A stretch of 64,000 bases of DNA, from assembly GCA_965204415.1 (NCBI GenBank), contig CBDBEL010000002.1, forward strand, positions 558,001 to 622,000. Direction: 5' to 3'. The number at the start of each line of letters is the position of its first letter. The first letter of the stretch is position 1. Both the position numbers and the translations under genes were made by a program. The notes under the pieces are model-generated. The model ran no database searches. It had not been told where the DNA came from and was given only the letters and a program-made list of their open reading frames with translations. Below, piece after piece: positions 43,701 to 51,109 of the stretch. The stretch is from Aldehydirespirator sp965204415. GTDB lineage: Bacteria > Actinomycetota > Acidimicrobiia > Acidimicrobiales > Aldehydirespiratoraceae.

Positions 43701-43949
43701 GTTGCCCCGCATCGTCTGGTAGCGGGGCACGACATCCTTCACGAAGCCCGTCAGCAGGTGGCCGTGGTGCGGCAGCCCGTTGGCGAAGGGCGGCCCGTCG
43801 TAGAACACCCAGTCCCGGTCGGCGGGCCGGGCCCTCACCGACTCCCCGAAGGTTCCCTCGGCCTTCCAGCGGGCCAGCACCCGCTGCTCGATGGCAGGAA
43901 AATCGGGGCTTCCGACGGATGGGTAGGGGCCGTCGCCGCCTTCGGTCAT
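40704..43949 (-). CDS. ileS: isoleucyl-tRNA synthetase (eukaryote-like, IleS2 type)
   Basis: A 1,081-residue class I synthetase. The HIGH-equivalent is HHGH (residues 61-64 in LPHHGHLLTGFVKD) and the KMSKS-equivalent is KLSKK (610-614, then LRNYTEP). CP1 editing-domain text includes AWTTTPWTLPSNLGIAVGP and DEGTGIVHMSPGFGAEDQQV. The non-canonical HXGH and the length mark the eukaryote-like group, which is naturally tolerant of mupirocin. ATG at 43949 gives the normal N-terminus PDFPAIEQRVLARWKAEG. No T-box was found in the leader, which instead holds a long hairpin. Confidence 0.95.
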   Translation of the reverse strand: MTEGGDGPYPSVGSPDFPAIEQRVLARWKAEGTFGESVRARPADRDWVFYDGPPFANGLPHHGHLLTGFVKDVVPRYQTMRGNRVDRRFGWDCHGLPAEMETERELGVSGRAAVESFGIAEFNQHCRQSVVRYTREWEDTVTRQARWVDFGNDYKTMDLPYMESVMWAFSQLYRKGLVYEAYRVMPYSWGAETPLSNFEIRLDDATRPRQDPAITVAFDLVPEPGDPGPMKLLAWTTTPWTLPSNLGIAVGPAIDYAVMEEDGSRYVLAEATVGAYDTQLADARRVGTVRGDQLVGRRYVPLFEFFAHRTEAFRVLAADFIDTDEGTGIVHMSPGFGAEDQQVCEANGIAISDAVPVDEKGRFTEPVSDWAGVNVFEANGGIIRRLKAQDRIVRHDSYEHNYPYCWRTDTPVIYRAINSWYVEVTAVRDRLMELNQQINWVPGHVRDGRFGMWLDGARDWSISRNRFWGSPIPVWRSDDPAFPRVDVYGSLDELERDFGVRPDDLHRPFIDALTRANPDDPSGRSVMRRVPEVLDCWFESGSMPFAQVHYPFENAEWFESHFPADFIVEYINQTRGWFYTLHVLAGALFDRPAFSNVICHGILLAADGAKLSKKLRNYTEPTDIFENQGADALRWYLMSANIVRGGDLRINDDGIDEVTRQILLPIWNAYSFFTMYANAEGYAAQPRTGSDDVLDRYVLARTRTLVERVTERMDAYDLPGGAAEIAAFIDALNNWYIRRSRDRFWNAGGADTDQAAFDTLHVVLTALTRVAAPFLPMVCEEIHGGLTGGASVHLADWPDPDSEGLPADDALVARMERLRDAASAALRVREDAGLRVRLPLARATVAGDGAEDIGPLADLLADEINVKSVVLTDDLETHASLVLRPNGAVLGPRLGSDVQAVFKAARSGDWARNDDGTVRVAGYVLEAGSFELAVEASDGGAAAGLGSGDAVVVLDTEVTPQLEAEGWARDAVRVIQDCRRIDGYVVTDRIEVSIALASNDQASAVEQWRDYVREQVLATDLQVTSFEATGGDSGSVSESYTTSRWLAGYVSHDVALDGRDARCYLKPGTTPRRRPGDSTRR

Positions 43950-44013
43950 GGCCAAGCAGGCTACCCGTCGACCTGGTCTGTCCCGGCCGGCGGGTCCTGT
44001 CGTCGAGGCCGTT

Positions 44014-44045
44014 CGACCGACGGGGCTGCGCCCCATTGTCGGTCG
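44014..44045. promoter_or_regulatory. two-stage hairpin in the divergent ileS / SDR leader
   Basis: Outer stem CGACCGAC/GTCGGTCG (eight perfect pairs) around inner stem GGGGC-TGC-GCCCC (five pairs) with a three-base bulge (ATT). It lies ~65 bases before the ileS ATG and ~75 before the SDR ATG. No U tract follows on either strand, so it is not a standard terminator. Role unknown. Confidence 0.5.
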
Positions 44046-44120
44046 CCCGTTCCTCGCCGCCACCCCCCGGCCTGGCGGGACGCGCCGTGCGATCTCTCGC
44101 CTGTCTACGATGCTCTTGCC

Positions 44121-44891
44121 ATGGATCCCGACAGCTATGAGAGCCTCTTCGACCTGAGTGGCCGGACCGCCATCGTGACCGGGGGCACCCGGGGCATTGG
44201 TCGGGCCGTCGCAGAGGGGTTCGCCTGCGCCGGTGCCCGGGTGGTGGTGGCGTCGCGCTCGGCGGAGTCCTGCACCGCCGCCGAGGAGCGTCTGACCGCA
44301 GCGGGCTTCGAGGCCCTCGCCGTGCCGACCCACATGGGCGACCTCGAGGCAGTCGAGCGGCTCGCCGCGGCCGCGGTGGAACGATTCGGCGGCGTCGACG
44401 TGATCGTCAACAACGCGGCCAACGCTCTGGCCCAGCCCATCGGGCGACAGACTCCGATCGCTTGGCAGAAGTCCTTCGAGGTGAACCTGCGCGGCCCCGC
44501 GCTGCTGACCCAGGCATGCCTGCCCCAACTGGAGGACAGCCCTTACGCCTCGGTGATAAACGTGATCAGCGTCGGCGCCTTCATGTTCTCGCGGGGCTTC
44601 TCCATCTACGGGGCCATGAAGGCCGCTCTGCTGTCCTACACCAGGGCGGCGGCCGGCGAGCTGGCCCCTCGCGGGATCCGGGTGAACGCTCTGGCGCCCG
44701 GTCCGGTGGACACCGACATGGTGCGCAATCAGGGGCCTGCGGCGGCCGAGTCGATGGGCGCGGCCACGCTGCTGGGCCGCTTGGCCCATCCTGATGAGAT
44801 GGTGGGGCCGGCGCTGCTGCTAGCCAGCGACGCCGGCCGGTTCATCACCGGACAGGTCATCGTCGCCGACGGAGGCCTCCACCCCCACTGA
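44121..44891 (+). CDS. short-chain dehydrogenase/reductase (SDR)
   Basis: A 256-residue classical SDR: TAIVTGGTRGIGRAVAEG cofactor loop, NNAANAL in place of NNAG, catalytic Ser in VISVGAFMF, YxxxK in SIYGAMKAALLSY, then LAPGPVDTDMV. ASRSAES after strand 2 suggests NADP(H). ATG at 44121. Its last 72 bases overlap, tail to tail, the acidic coiled-coil gene on the other strand. Confidence 0.88.
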   Translation: MDPDSYESLFDLSGRTAIVTGGTRGIGRAVAEGFACAGARVVVASRSAESCTAAEERLTAAGFEALAVPTHMGDLEAVERLAAAAVERFGGVDVIVNNAANALAQPIGRQTPIAWQKSFEVNLRGPALLTQACLPQLEDSPYASVINVISVGAFMFSRGFSIYGAMKAALLSYTRAAAGELAPRGIRVNALAPGPVDTDMVRNQGPAAAESMGAATLLGRLAHPDEMVGPALLLASDAGRFITGQVIVADGGLHPH

Positions 44892-45467
44892 CTCGGGCTG
44901 ATCCTCACCGCCCGAGTCTGCGGTTTCGGTTTCGGCGGCTGGTTCAGTGTCGGCTGCGGGTTCGTCGGCTTCGGTGGGTGTCTCAGCCTTGGCTTCACCG
45001 GCATCGCCGCCCGGGTCTGCGGTTCCGGTTTCGGCGGCTGGTTCTGTGGTGGCTGCGGGTTCGTCGGCTTCGGTGGGCGTCTCAGCCTTGGCTTCAGGTT
45101 CCGGGGCTTCCTGCTCGGCTGCGGGTTCCTCCCGGTCGGCGACGGACTCCGTCTCAACGTTCTCGGCCTCATCACTGGCGTCCTGCGGCGATGCCTGGTC
45201 ACCGTCGCGAAGGCGGCGCAGCGCCTCAACGGCCTCCCGGTAGGCGGCCTCGGCCTCGGCCGTCTCAGCTGCGGACGCCTTGCGGTCGTTCAGCTTGCGC
45301 ACGGCTGCGGCCGCCTCCTCCTTGGCCTTCTCGGCCCTCTTGAGGGCGCGCTCGTGGGCCTGCTGCTCCCGGTCGGCGACCAGATAGGTGTTGAACAGCG
45401 TCAGCGCGGCCGCGGTCTCGTCGTCCAAGGACGGGGGCTTGGAGGTCTTGGTCACGCTGTCGGGCAT
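44820..45467 (-). CDS. coiled-coil protein with acidic repeat tail
   Basis: A 215-residue protein of unknown function. Residues ~15-90 are charged helix suited to a coiled coil (REQQAHERALKRAEKAKEEA, AEAEAAYREAVEALRRLRDG). Residues ~95-215 are low complexity, Glu/Ala/Pro/Thr-rich, containing two copies of EAKAETPTEADEPAA-TEPAAET-TAD. No signal peptide or membrane segment. Its codons extend 72 bases into the 3' end of the convergent SDR gene, so part of the repeat tail is antisense to real coding sequence. Divergent from the osmolyte importer. Confidence 0.65.
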   Translation of the reverse strand: MPDSVTKTSKPPSLDDETAAALTLFNTYLVADREQQAHERALKRAEKAKEEAAAAVRKLNDRKASAAETAEAEAAYREAVEALRRLRDGDQASPQDASDEAENVETESVADREEPAAEQEAPEPEAKAETPTEADEPAATTEPAAETGTADPGGDAGEAKAETPTEADEPAADTEPAAETETADSGGEDQPESVGVEASVGDDDLSGDEPAGVAG

Positions 45468-45584
45468 TCTGGTCCAGGTGTCTCAATCGGGGCCGGGGCC
45501 GCGGCCGCGACATGGGCATCTTCCCACGCGCTCGGGCTGAACGTACTACGGTATCGAGCCGTCGGCTTCCAGAAGGAGTCCTGC

Positions 45585-46808
45585 ATGGTAGAGATGGGCG
45601 AGGAGATCATCGTCCTAGACGAGGTCTACAAGATCTTCGGGCCCCAGCCCCGGGGCCGGGCCTTCGACCTGGCCCGCTCGGGGATGGACAAGAACCGGGT
45701 GCAGGCCGAGACCGGCCATGTCGTCGGCCTCGACAACGTCACCTTCTCGGTCAAGAAGGGCGAGCTGTTCGTGGTGATGGGCCTGTCGGGCTCGGGCAAG
45801 TCCACCGCCCTGCGCACCGTCAACCAACTCCACGACATCACCTACGGCTCCGTGATCGTCGATGGCACCGATGTCCAGGCGCTCGAAGGATCGGACTTGC
45901 AAGTGTTCCGCCGCAAGTACATGGGCATGGTGTTCCAGCACTTCGCGCTGTTCCCGCACCGCAAGGTGATCGACAACGTCAGCTACGGCCTCAAGGTGCA
46001 GGGCGTGGACAAGCAGGCCCGCGAGGACGCGGCCATGCAGGCGCTGTCGCTGGTCGGGCTGGGCTCCTACGCCCAGAGCTACCCCTCGGAGCTGTCCGGC
46101 GGCATGCAGCAGCGGGTCGGCTTGGCCCGGGGCCTGGCCTCGGATCCCGACATCCTGCTCATGGACGAGGCCTTCAGCGCCCTCGATCCGCTGATCCGCC
46201 GCCAGATGCAGGACGAGATGATGGAGATCCAAGCAGACCTCCACAAGACGATCCTGTTCATCACCCACGACCTCAACGAGGCGCTGCGAATCGGCGACCG
46301 AGTGTGCATCATGAAGGACGGAGCGGTGGTGCAGATCGGAACTCCTGAGGAGATCCTCACCCAGCCCGCCACCGGGTATGTGGCCGAGTTCGTGCAGGAC
46401 GTCGACCAGGGCCGGGTCATCCAAGTTCACGAGATCATGCAGGAGCCCCGGCCGGTCTCGGCCGGCGCCACCCTGGCTGAGGCTCTCAACCGCATCGGGG
46501 GCCGCTCGGGCGCCTTCGTGATAGACGACTCCGGGTCGCCGACCCACCTGCTCACCGCGGACGACGGGATGCGGGCCGCCAGCATGGGCACCACCGATCT
46601 GGGGCCGGCCCTGCGAACCGACTTCGACAGCTGCGGCCGCGAGGACTGCCTCAACACGGTGTATGCCGCGGCCGGCCGCGGTCTTCCGATCGCGGTGTGC
46701 GACGAGTCAGGAACCTTGATCGGCAACCTCGACCCCCGCCACATCATGGAGGAGATGGGCCGAGTCGAGCACCTGATCGACGACTTCGAGCGAGAGGTGT
46801 TCATGTGA
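45585..46808 (+). CDS. proV: glycine betaine/proline-type ABC transporter ATPase (ProV/OpuAA)
   Basis: A 407-residue ATPase with the quaternary-amine importer layout: N-terminal EVYKIFGPQPRGRAFDLA, Walker A GLSGSGKSTALRTVNQL, signature LSGGMQQRVGLARGLA, Walker B ILLMDEAFSALDPLIR, and GTPEEILTQPATGYVAEFV. A C-terminal CBS-like region (~290-400; PVSAGATLAEALNRIGG, GLPIAVCDESGTLIGNL) is the usual ionic-strength sensor. ATG at 45585 with AAGGAG seven bases upstream. Its stop overlaps the permease GTG. Confidence 0.93.
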   Translation: MVEMGEEIIVLDEVYKIFGPQPRGRAFDLARSGMDKNRVQAETGHVVGLDNVTFSVKKGELFVVMGLSGSGKSTALRTVNQLHDITYGSVIVDGTDVQALEGSDLQVFRRKYMGMVFQHFALFPHRKVIDNVSYGLKVQGVDKQAREDAAMQALSLVGLGSYAQSYPSELSGGMQQRVGLARGLASDPDILLMDEAFSALDPLIRRQMQDEMMEIQADLHKTILFITHDLNEALRIGDRVCIMKDGAVVQIGTPEEILTQPATGYVAEFVQDVDQGRVIQVHEIMQEPRPVSAGATLAEALNRIGGRSGAFVIDDSGSPTHLLTADDGMRAASMGTTDLGPALRTDFDSCGREDCLNTVYAAAGRGLPIAVCDESGTLIGNLDPRHIMEEMGRVEHLIDDFEREVFM

Positions 46809-48904
46809 GCGTGCTGGCCCAGCAGGCGGGGCCGGACGAGTCCCAGGCCGGGTTCATGGACAACGAGGTCCTGGACCTGTACCTCGTGCCGTTCGGCAGC
46901 TGGATGGAGCAGGCGAGCGACTGGATCAACGACAACCTCGACTGGCTGCTGGCGATCATCGAATGGCCCTTCAGAGTGCTGAACGATCTGCTCGTCCAGG
47001 ACGTCATGCAGCCGATGTCCTGGGTCGGGGTGGTGGCGGCGTTCCTGGTGATCGGCACCCTGGTGCGCAACCTGAAGGTCGGGGTCTTCGCGGGTGTCGC
47101 CATTGCCTTGTGCGGGTTCCTCGGCGACATGTTCTGGCGGCCGACGATCGAGACGATCAGCTTCGTGATAGTCGCGGTGCTGGCGTGCGTAGTCATCGGG
47201 CTGCCCCTGGGCGTCGCCTGCGGCCGGATGGACTCCGTCTGGCAGGTCGTGAGACCGATTCTCGACGGCATGCAGGTGATCCACGCCTTCGTGTACATGA
47301 TTCCGTTCGTCTACTTCTTCGGCACCGGCAACGTCGGGGCCACCATCGTGACGATGGCATTCGCGATCCCACCGCTGGTGCGCCTCACCAACCTCGGCAT
47401 CCGCCAGGTGCCCGAGGACGTGGTGGAGGCGAGCAGGGCCTACGGCGCGCCGGAGTGGCGGGTCCTGTTCGACGTTCAGATCCCCCTGGCCCGCCCGGCC
47501 ATCATGACCGGGATCAACCAGACCCTCCTGCTGGCAATCTCGATGCTCGGCATCGCTGCGATCATGGGCGCCAAGGGCCTCGGCGGACTGCTGTTCGGCG
47601 CGATCAGCCGTCAGAGCGTGATCGACGCGGTGCCCGCCGGCCTGGCCTTCTACCTGGTCGCCGTCGTGTTCGACCGGATCTCGCAGCCCGAGGGCTCGGG
47701 CTCGGGCAGCCTTCTTCGCCGCATCCGCCGGGCCTGGGCCCATCGCAGCGACCCGGAGGCCCTGATTCCTGACGAGGAGCCGGCGACCGCCGACCAAGAG
47801 GCCGAGGCGCCGAGCGACCAGGGCACCATTGCGCCGCTCACGGGCGCGGAACGCAAGCCGATGCTCATCGCGGCGGTCGGCGGCGTGGTGGCCGCGGTGT
47901 CCGTGCTGCTCACGTGGACCACCGACGCGGGGTTCCTCAGCGCCTACGGCCGCCGGCGCGACGAGCTTCTCGTCGGCGAGTCCTTCAACGGTCTGTCGGC
48001 TTCGGGCGGCTCGTGGTTCGGCTGGCTCGCGCTCGTCCTGGGATTGTTCGTTGTGGCCGCGGTGGTCAACACCTTGGTCTCACCCGGTCGGGGGCCGCGC
48101 GGGCTCACCAGCGACGGAGCGGTGATCGCCTCGCTGGCGCTCCTCGTGCTGATGGCCTCGTACCTGCTGGCCGCGCCGTCCGAGCTGGCCGCGAGTTCGG
48201 ACACTCCTGCCGGACCGTGGATCGCGCTGGTCGGCGCGCTGGTCGCGTCCGCCGGGTCGGTGGGCTGGATTCGACGCTCGCCCCACGTCGCAGCCCGTCC
48301 TCTCAGCAGCCGAGTCCGCTGGGGCTCCGTCGGGGCTGCCGCGTTCGCCGTGGTCGTCTTCGCCGTGGGCGCGGTGTCGGTCTGGAGCTTCGATGAGCGC
48401 GGCGAGGTGATTGTGACGCCCCAGGTCCAGGCACAGCTCGACGAGCTTGAAGCGAGAGCTGAAGCGAATCCCGAGGACGCGGGGATAATCTCGCTGGAGA
48501 TTGCTGCGCTGAGGGACGACCTGAAGGCCGACTTCCGCATCATCATCGACGGGGTCAGCAGCAAGGGCGCCGGTCTCGGGATCTGGACCCTTGTGGCCGG
48601 CCTGGCGGGGCTGGTCGCGGCACTGCCTGCAGCCGGCGTGTTCGGCCGCGACGAGCACCGACAATGGCGCTGGAGTTCCATCACCGCCGGCATCGGCGTC
48701 GGGGCAACCTGTGTCGCCTTCGGCTGGATCTTCACACAAGTCCGCTCAGCAGACCCCGACTACGTGAGCGGGATCGGCTCCTTCCTCGCCATGGCAGGCG
48801 GCCTCGTGCTGGTGGCCGCAGTGACCGCGGTGATCAAGGAGTTCGGTCGGGCCAAGATCTACGCCGATGAGGCTGCGGCCCTTACAGAGGAGTCTCAGCC
48901 GTGA
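46805..48904 (+). CDS. betaine-type ABC permease with long C-terminal membrane extension, copy 1
   Basis: A 699-residue protein. Residues ~60-305 are a ProW/OpuAB permease (VIGLPLGVACGRMDSVW; GMQVIHAFVYMIPFVYFFG; EAA loop EDVVEASRAYGAPEWRVLFD). After a charged linker (~305-355) comes an extra ~345-residue domain with about eight hydrophobic segments and, between the fifth and sixth, a hydrophilic heptad-like stretch (QAQLDELEARAEANPEDAG). ProW alone is ~280-350 residues, so the extension doubles it. I know no name for that domain. GTG start in the proV stop; its own stop overlaps the next gene (GTGA). Confidence 0.88.
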   Translation: MSVLAQQAGPDESQAGFMDNEVLDLYLVPFGSWMEQASDWINDNLDWLLAIIEWPFRVLNDLLVQDVMQPMSWVGVVAAFLVIGTLVRNLKVGVFAGVAIALCGFLGDMFWRPTIETISFVIVAVLACVVIGLPLGVACGRMDSVWQVVRPILDGMQVIHAFVYMIPFVYFFGTGNVGATIVTMAFAIPPLVRLTNLGIRQVPEDVVEASRAYGAPEWRVLFDVQIPLARPAIMTGINQTLLLAISMLGIAAIMGAKGLGGLLFGAISRQSVIDAVPAGLAFYLVAVVFDRISQPEGSGSGSLLRRIRRAWAHRSDPEALIPDEEPATADQEAEAPSDQGTIAPLTGAERKPMLIAAVGGVVAAVSVLLTWTTDAGFLSAYGRRRDELLVGESFNGLSASGGSWFGWLALVLGLFVVAAVVNTLVSPGRGPRGLTSDGAVIASLALLVLMASYLLAAPSELAASSDTPAGPWIALVGALVASAGSVGWIRRSPHVAARPLSSRVRWGSVGAAAFAVVVFAVGAVSVWSFDERGEVIVTPQVQAQLDELEARAEANPEDAGIISLEIAALRDDLKADFRIIIDGVSSKGAGLGIWTLVAGLAGLVAALPAAGVFGRDEHRQWRWSSITAGIGVGATCVAFGWIFTQVRSADPDYVSGIGSFLAMAGGLVLVAAVTAVIKEFGRAKIYADEAAALTEESQP

Positions 48905-50958
48905 CCGTTCTAGCTCAGCAGGGCGGTGGCGAGTCCACGAACCCGGGATTCTTCAGCGAGGGACTGGTCGACCAGTTCCAGATCCCGGTCGGCAACTGGG
49001 CCGACCAGGCAGTGGACTGGATCGCGGTGAGGCTGGAGACGCTGCTGGCGATCATCGAGTGGCCCTTCTCGACACTGATCGGCTTCGTCGTCGACGACAT
49101 ACTGGAACCCCTCCCGTGGGTTTGGGTCGTGCTGGGCTTCTTTGTGATCGGCACCCTGATCCGCGGTGTGAAGGTCGGCGTCTTCGCCGCGGTCGCCCTC
49201 GGCTTGTGCGCGCTCCTGGGAGTCAACTTCTGGCTGCAGACGGCCAGAACCATCGGGTATATCGGCGTGGCCGTGCTGCTGTGCGTCATCGTCGGACTGC
49301 CCCTGGGCGTCGCGTGCGGGCGCGTCGATTCGGTGTGGCGGGTTGTGAGGCCCTTGCTCGACGGCATGCAGGTCATCCATTCATTCGTCTACATGCTGCC
49401 GTTCATCTTCTTCTGGGGGACCGGCGTGGTGTCGGCCACGATGGTGACCATGGTCTTCGCCCTGCCCCCGCTGGTGCGCCTCACCAACCTGGGCATCCGT
49501 CAAGTTCGCGAGGACGTGGTGGAGGCGAGCAGGGCCTACGGCGCGCCCGAGTGGCGCGTGCTGTTCGACGTGCAGCTGCCGCTGGCCCGTCCCGCGATCA
49601 CCACCGGGATCAACCAGACGCTGCTGCTGGCCATCTCGATGCTCGGGATCGCGGCCATCATGGGCGCCGGCGGCCTCGGCCAGCTTCTCCTCAAGGCCAT
49701 CACCGATCAGAGCGTGTCGAAGGGCGCGGCCAGCGGCCTCGCCTTCTTCTTGGTGGCAGTGGTGCTGGACCGCATCTCGCAGCCCCAGGAGGACGGGTCG
49801 GGCGGGCTGCTCAGGCGGATCAGGCGCGCCTGGGCCCATCGTCGCGACCCCGAGAAGCTGCTCGAGGACGCGGAGGATTCTCCGTCCCCGGAGCCTGCCG
49901 GCCCAGAGGGAGGCTTCGCCGCGGTCACCGCCGAGGAGCGGCCCGGGATGGTCCTGGCCGGGATCGGTGGCCTGGTCGCCGCCGTCTCGGTGTTCCTGGT
50001 CTGGACCGTGGATGCGGGCTTCATGAGCGCCTACGGCCGGCGCACCGACGAGAATCTCCCCGGCGAGTCCTTCAACGGCCTGTCGGCCTCGGGCGGTTCC
50101 TGGTTCGGCTTCCTGACGCTCGCGCTGGGCCTCTGGGTGGTGGCCGCGGTGGCGACAGCCTGGCTCGCGCCCGGCCGCGGTCCGCGCTACTTCACCACCG
50201 ACGGCGCCCTCATCGGGGCGCTGGCGTTGCTGATAATGATGGTCTGCTACATCCTGGCGTCGCCGTCGGACCTCTCGGCGCCAGGCACCGGGCTCGGGGT
50301 CTGGGTCGCGCTCGCGGGCGGCCTGGTCGCCAGCGTCGGTGCGCTGATGTGGATCCGCCGGGCGCCGCACACGCCGCTGCACCCTCTGAGTCTCAAGATC
50401 GGCTGGGGCCGGGTGATCGGGGGCACGGTCGCCGCGGTCATCATCCTGGTGGGAATGTTCTCCGCCTGGTCGTTCGACCGCCGTTCCGACCAGGTCATGA
50501 GCGAGGACACTCTGGCGCGGATAGAGGAGTTGAAGCAGAAGGCGATTGACAACCCGGAGGATGCTGGCCCCATCTCCGCGGAGATCTCGGCGCTGACCGC
50601 CCAGATGAGCGTGTCACAGCTGGCTGTCACCGATGGCGTCAGCAGCGAGGGCACGCGGCTGGGGCTCTGGACACTCATTGCTGGGGTGGTGGGTTTGGCC
50701 TCGGTGCTGCCTGCCGCCGGAGCCGCGGGCCGCGACGAGCACCGACAATGGCGCTGGAGCACGATAACGGCCGGGGTTGGCGCGGGCGTCGCCTGCGCGG
50801 CGTTCGGCTGGATCGCGGTCCATGTGCGCAGCGCCGACCCCAACTACCTCAGCGGCATCGGCTCCTTCCTGACGCTTCTAGGAGGGGTCCTGCTGGCCGC
50901 CACTGCCGCGGCGATACTCAAGGAGTTCCGCCGCTCCAAGGTCTACGCCGACGCATAG
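48901..50958 (+). CDS. betaine-type ABC permease with long C-terminal membrane extension, copy 2
   Basis: A 685-residue tandem paralogue of the preceding gene, alike along its whole length: LAQQ start, LLAIIEWPF, RAYGAPEWRVLFDVQ, LLLAISMLGIAAIMGA, and in the extension GESFNGLSASGGSWFG, EDAG-IS-EI-AL and DEHRQWRWS-ITAG. The two permeases probably form a heterodimer with ProV, or serve two substrates. The loop between extension helices 5 and 6 is again heptad-like (LARIEELKQKAIDNPEDAG). GTG start overlapping the previous stop. Confidence 0.88.
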   Translation: MTVLAQQGGGESTNPGFFSEGLVDQFQIPVGNWADQAVDWIAVRLETLLAIIEWPFSTLIGFVVDDILEPLPWVWVVLGFFVIGTLIRGVKVGVFAAVALGLCALLGVNFWLQTARTIGYIGVAVLLCVIVGLPLGVACGRVDSVWRVVRPLLDGMQVIHSFVYMLPFIFFWGTGVVSATMVTMVFALPPLVRLTNLGIRQVREDVVEASRAYGAPEWRVLFDVQLPLARPAITTGINQTLLLAISMLGIAAIMGAGGLGQLLLKAITDQSVSKGAASGLAFFLVAVVLDRISQPQEDGSGGLLRRIRRAWAHRRDPEKLLEDAEDSPSPEPAGPEGGFAAVTAEERPGMVLAGIGGLVAAVSVFLVWTVDAGFMSAYGRRTDENLPGESFNGLSASGGSWFGFLTLALGLWVVAAVATAWLAPGRGPRYFTTDGALIGALALLIMMVCYILASPSDLSAPGTGLGVWVALAGGLVASVGALMWIRRAPHTPLHPLSLKIGWGRVIGGTVAAVIILVGMFSAWSFDRRSDQVMSEDTLARIEELKQKAIDNPEDAGPISAEISALTAQMSVSQLAVTDGVSSEGTRLGLWTLIAGVVGLASVLPAAGAAGRDEHRQWRWSTITAGVGAGVACAAFGWIAVHVRSADPNYLSGIGSFLTLLGGVLLAATAAAILKEFRRSKVYADA

Positions 50959-51109
50959 CCTCACCCTGCTCCATCGTCAGCACAAGTAGACCTGATGGTC
51001 GCGTGTGGGGTGGCTCCCTCGCCGTTCTCCATGTAGCCTTGCCGCCTGCGCCTCGGACTCTCGGTCCCGTCGCGCATAGGCAAATGCAAACCCAGGAGGG
51101 AATCCACTC

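Noticed and set aside
43950..44120. T-box riboswitch before ileS
   Set aside because: No T-box core (UGGNACCGCG-like) or anticodon stem could be found; only a simple two-stage hairpin is present.
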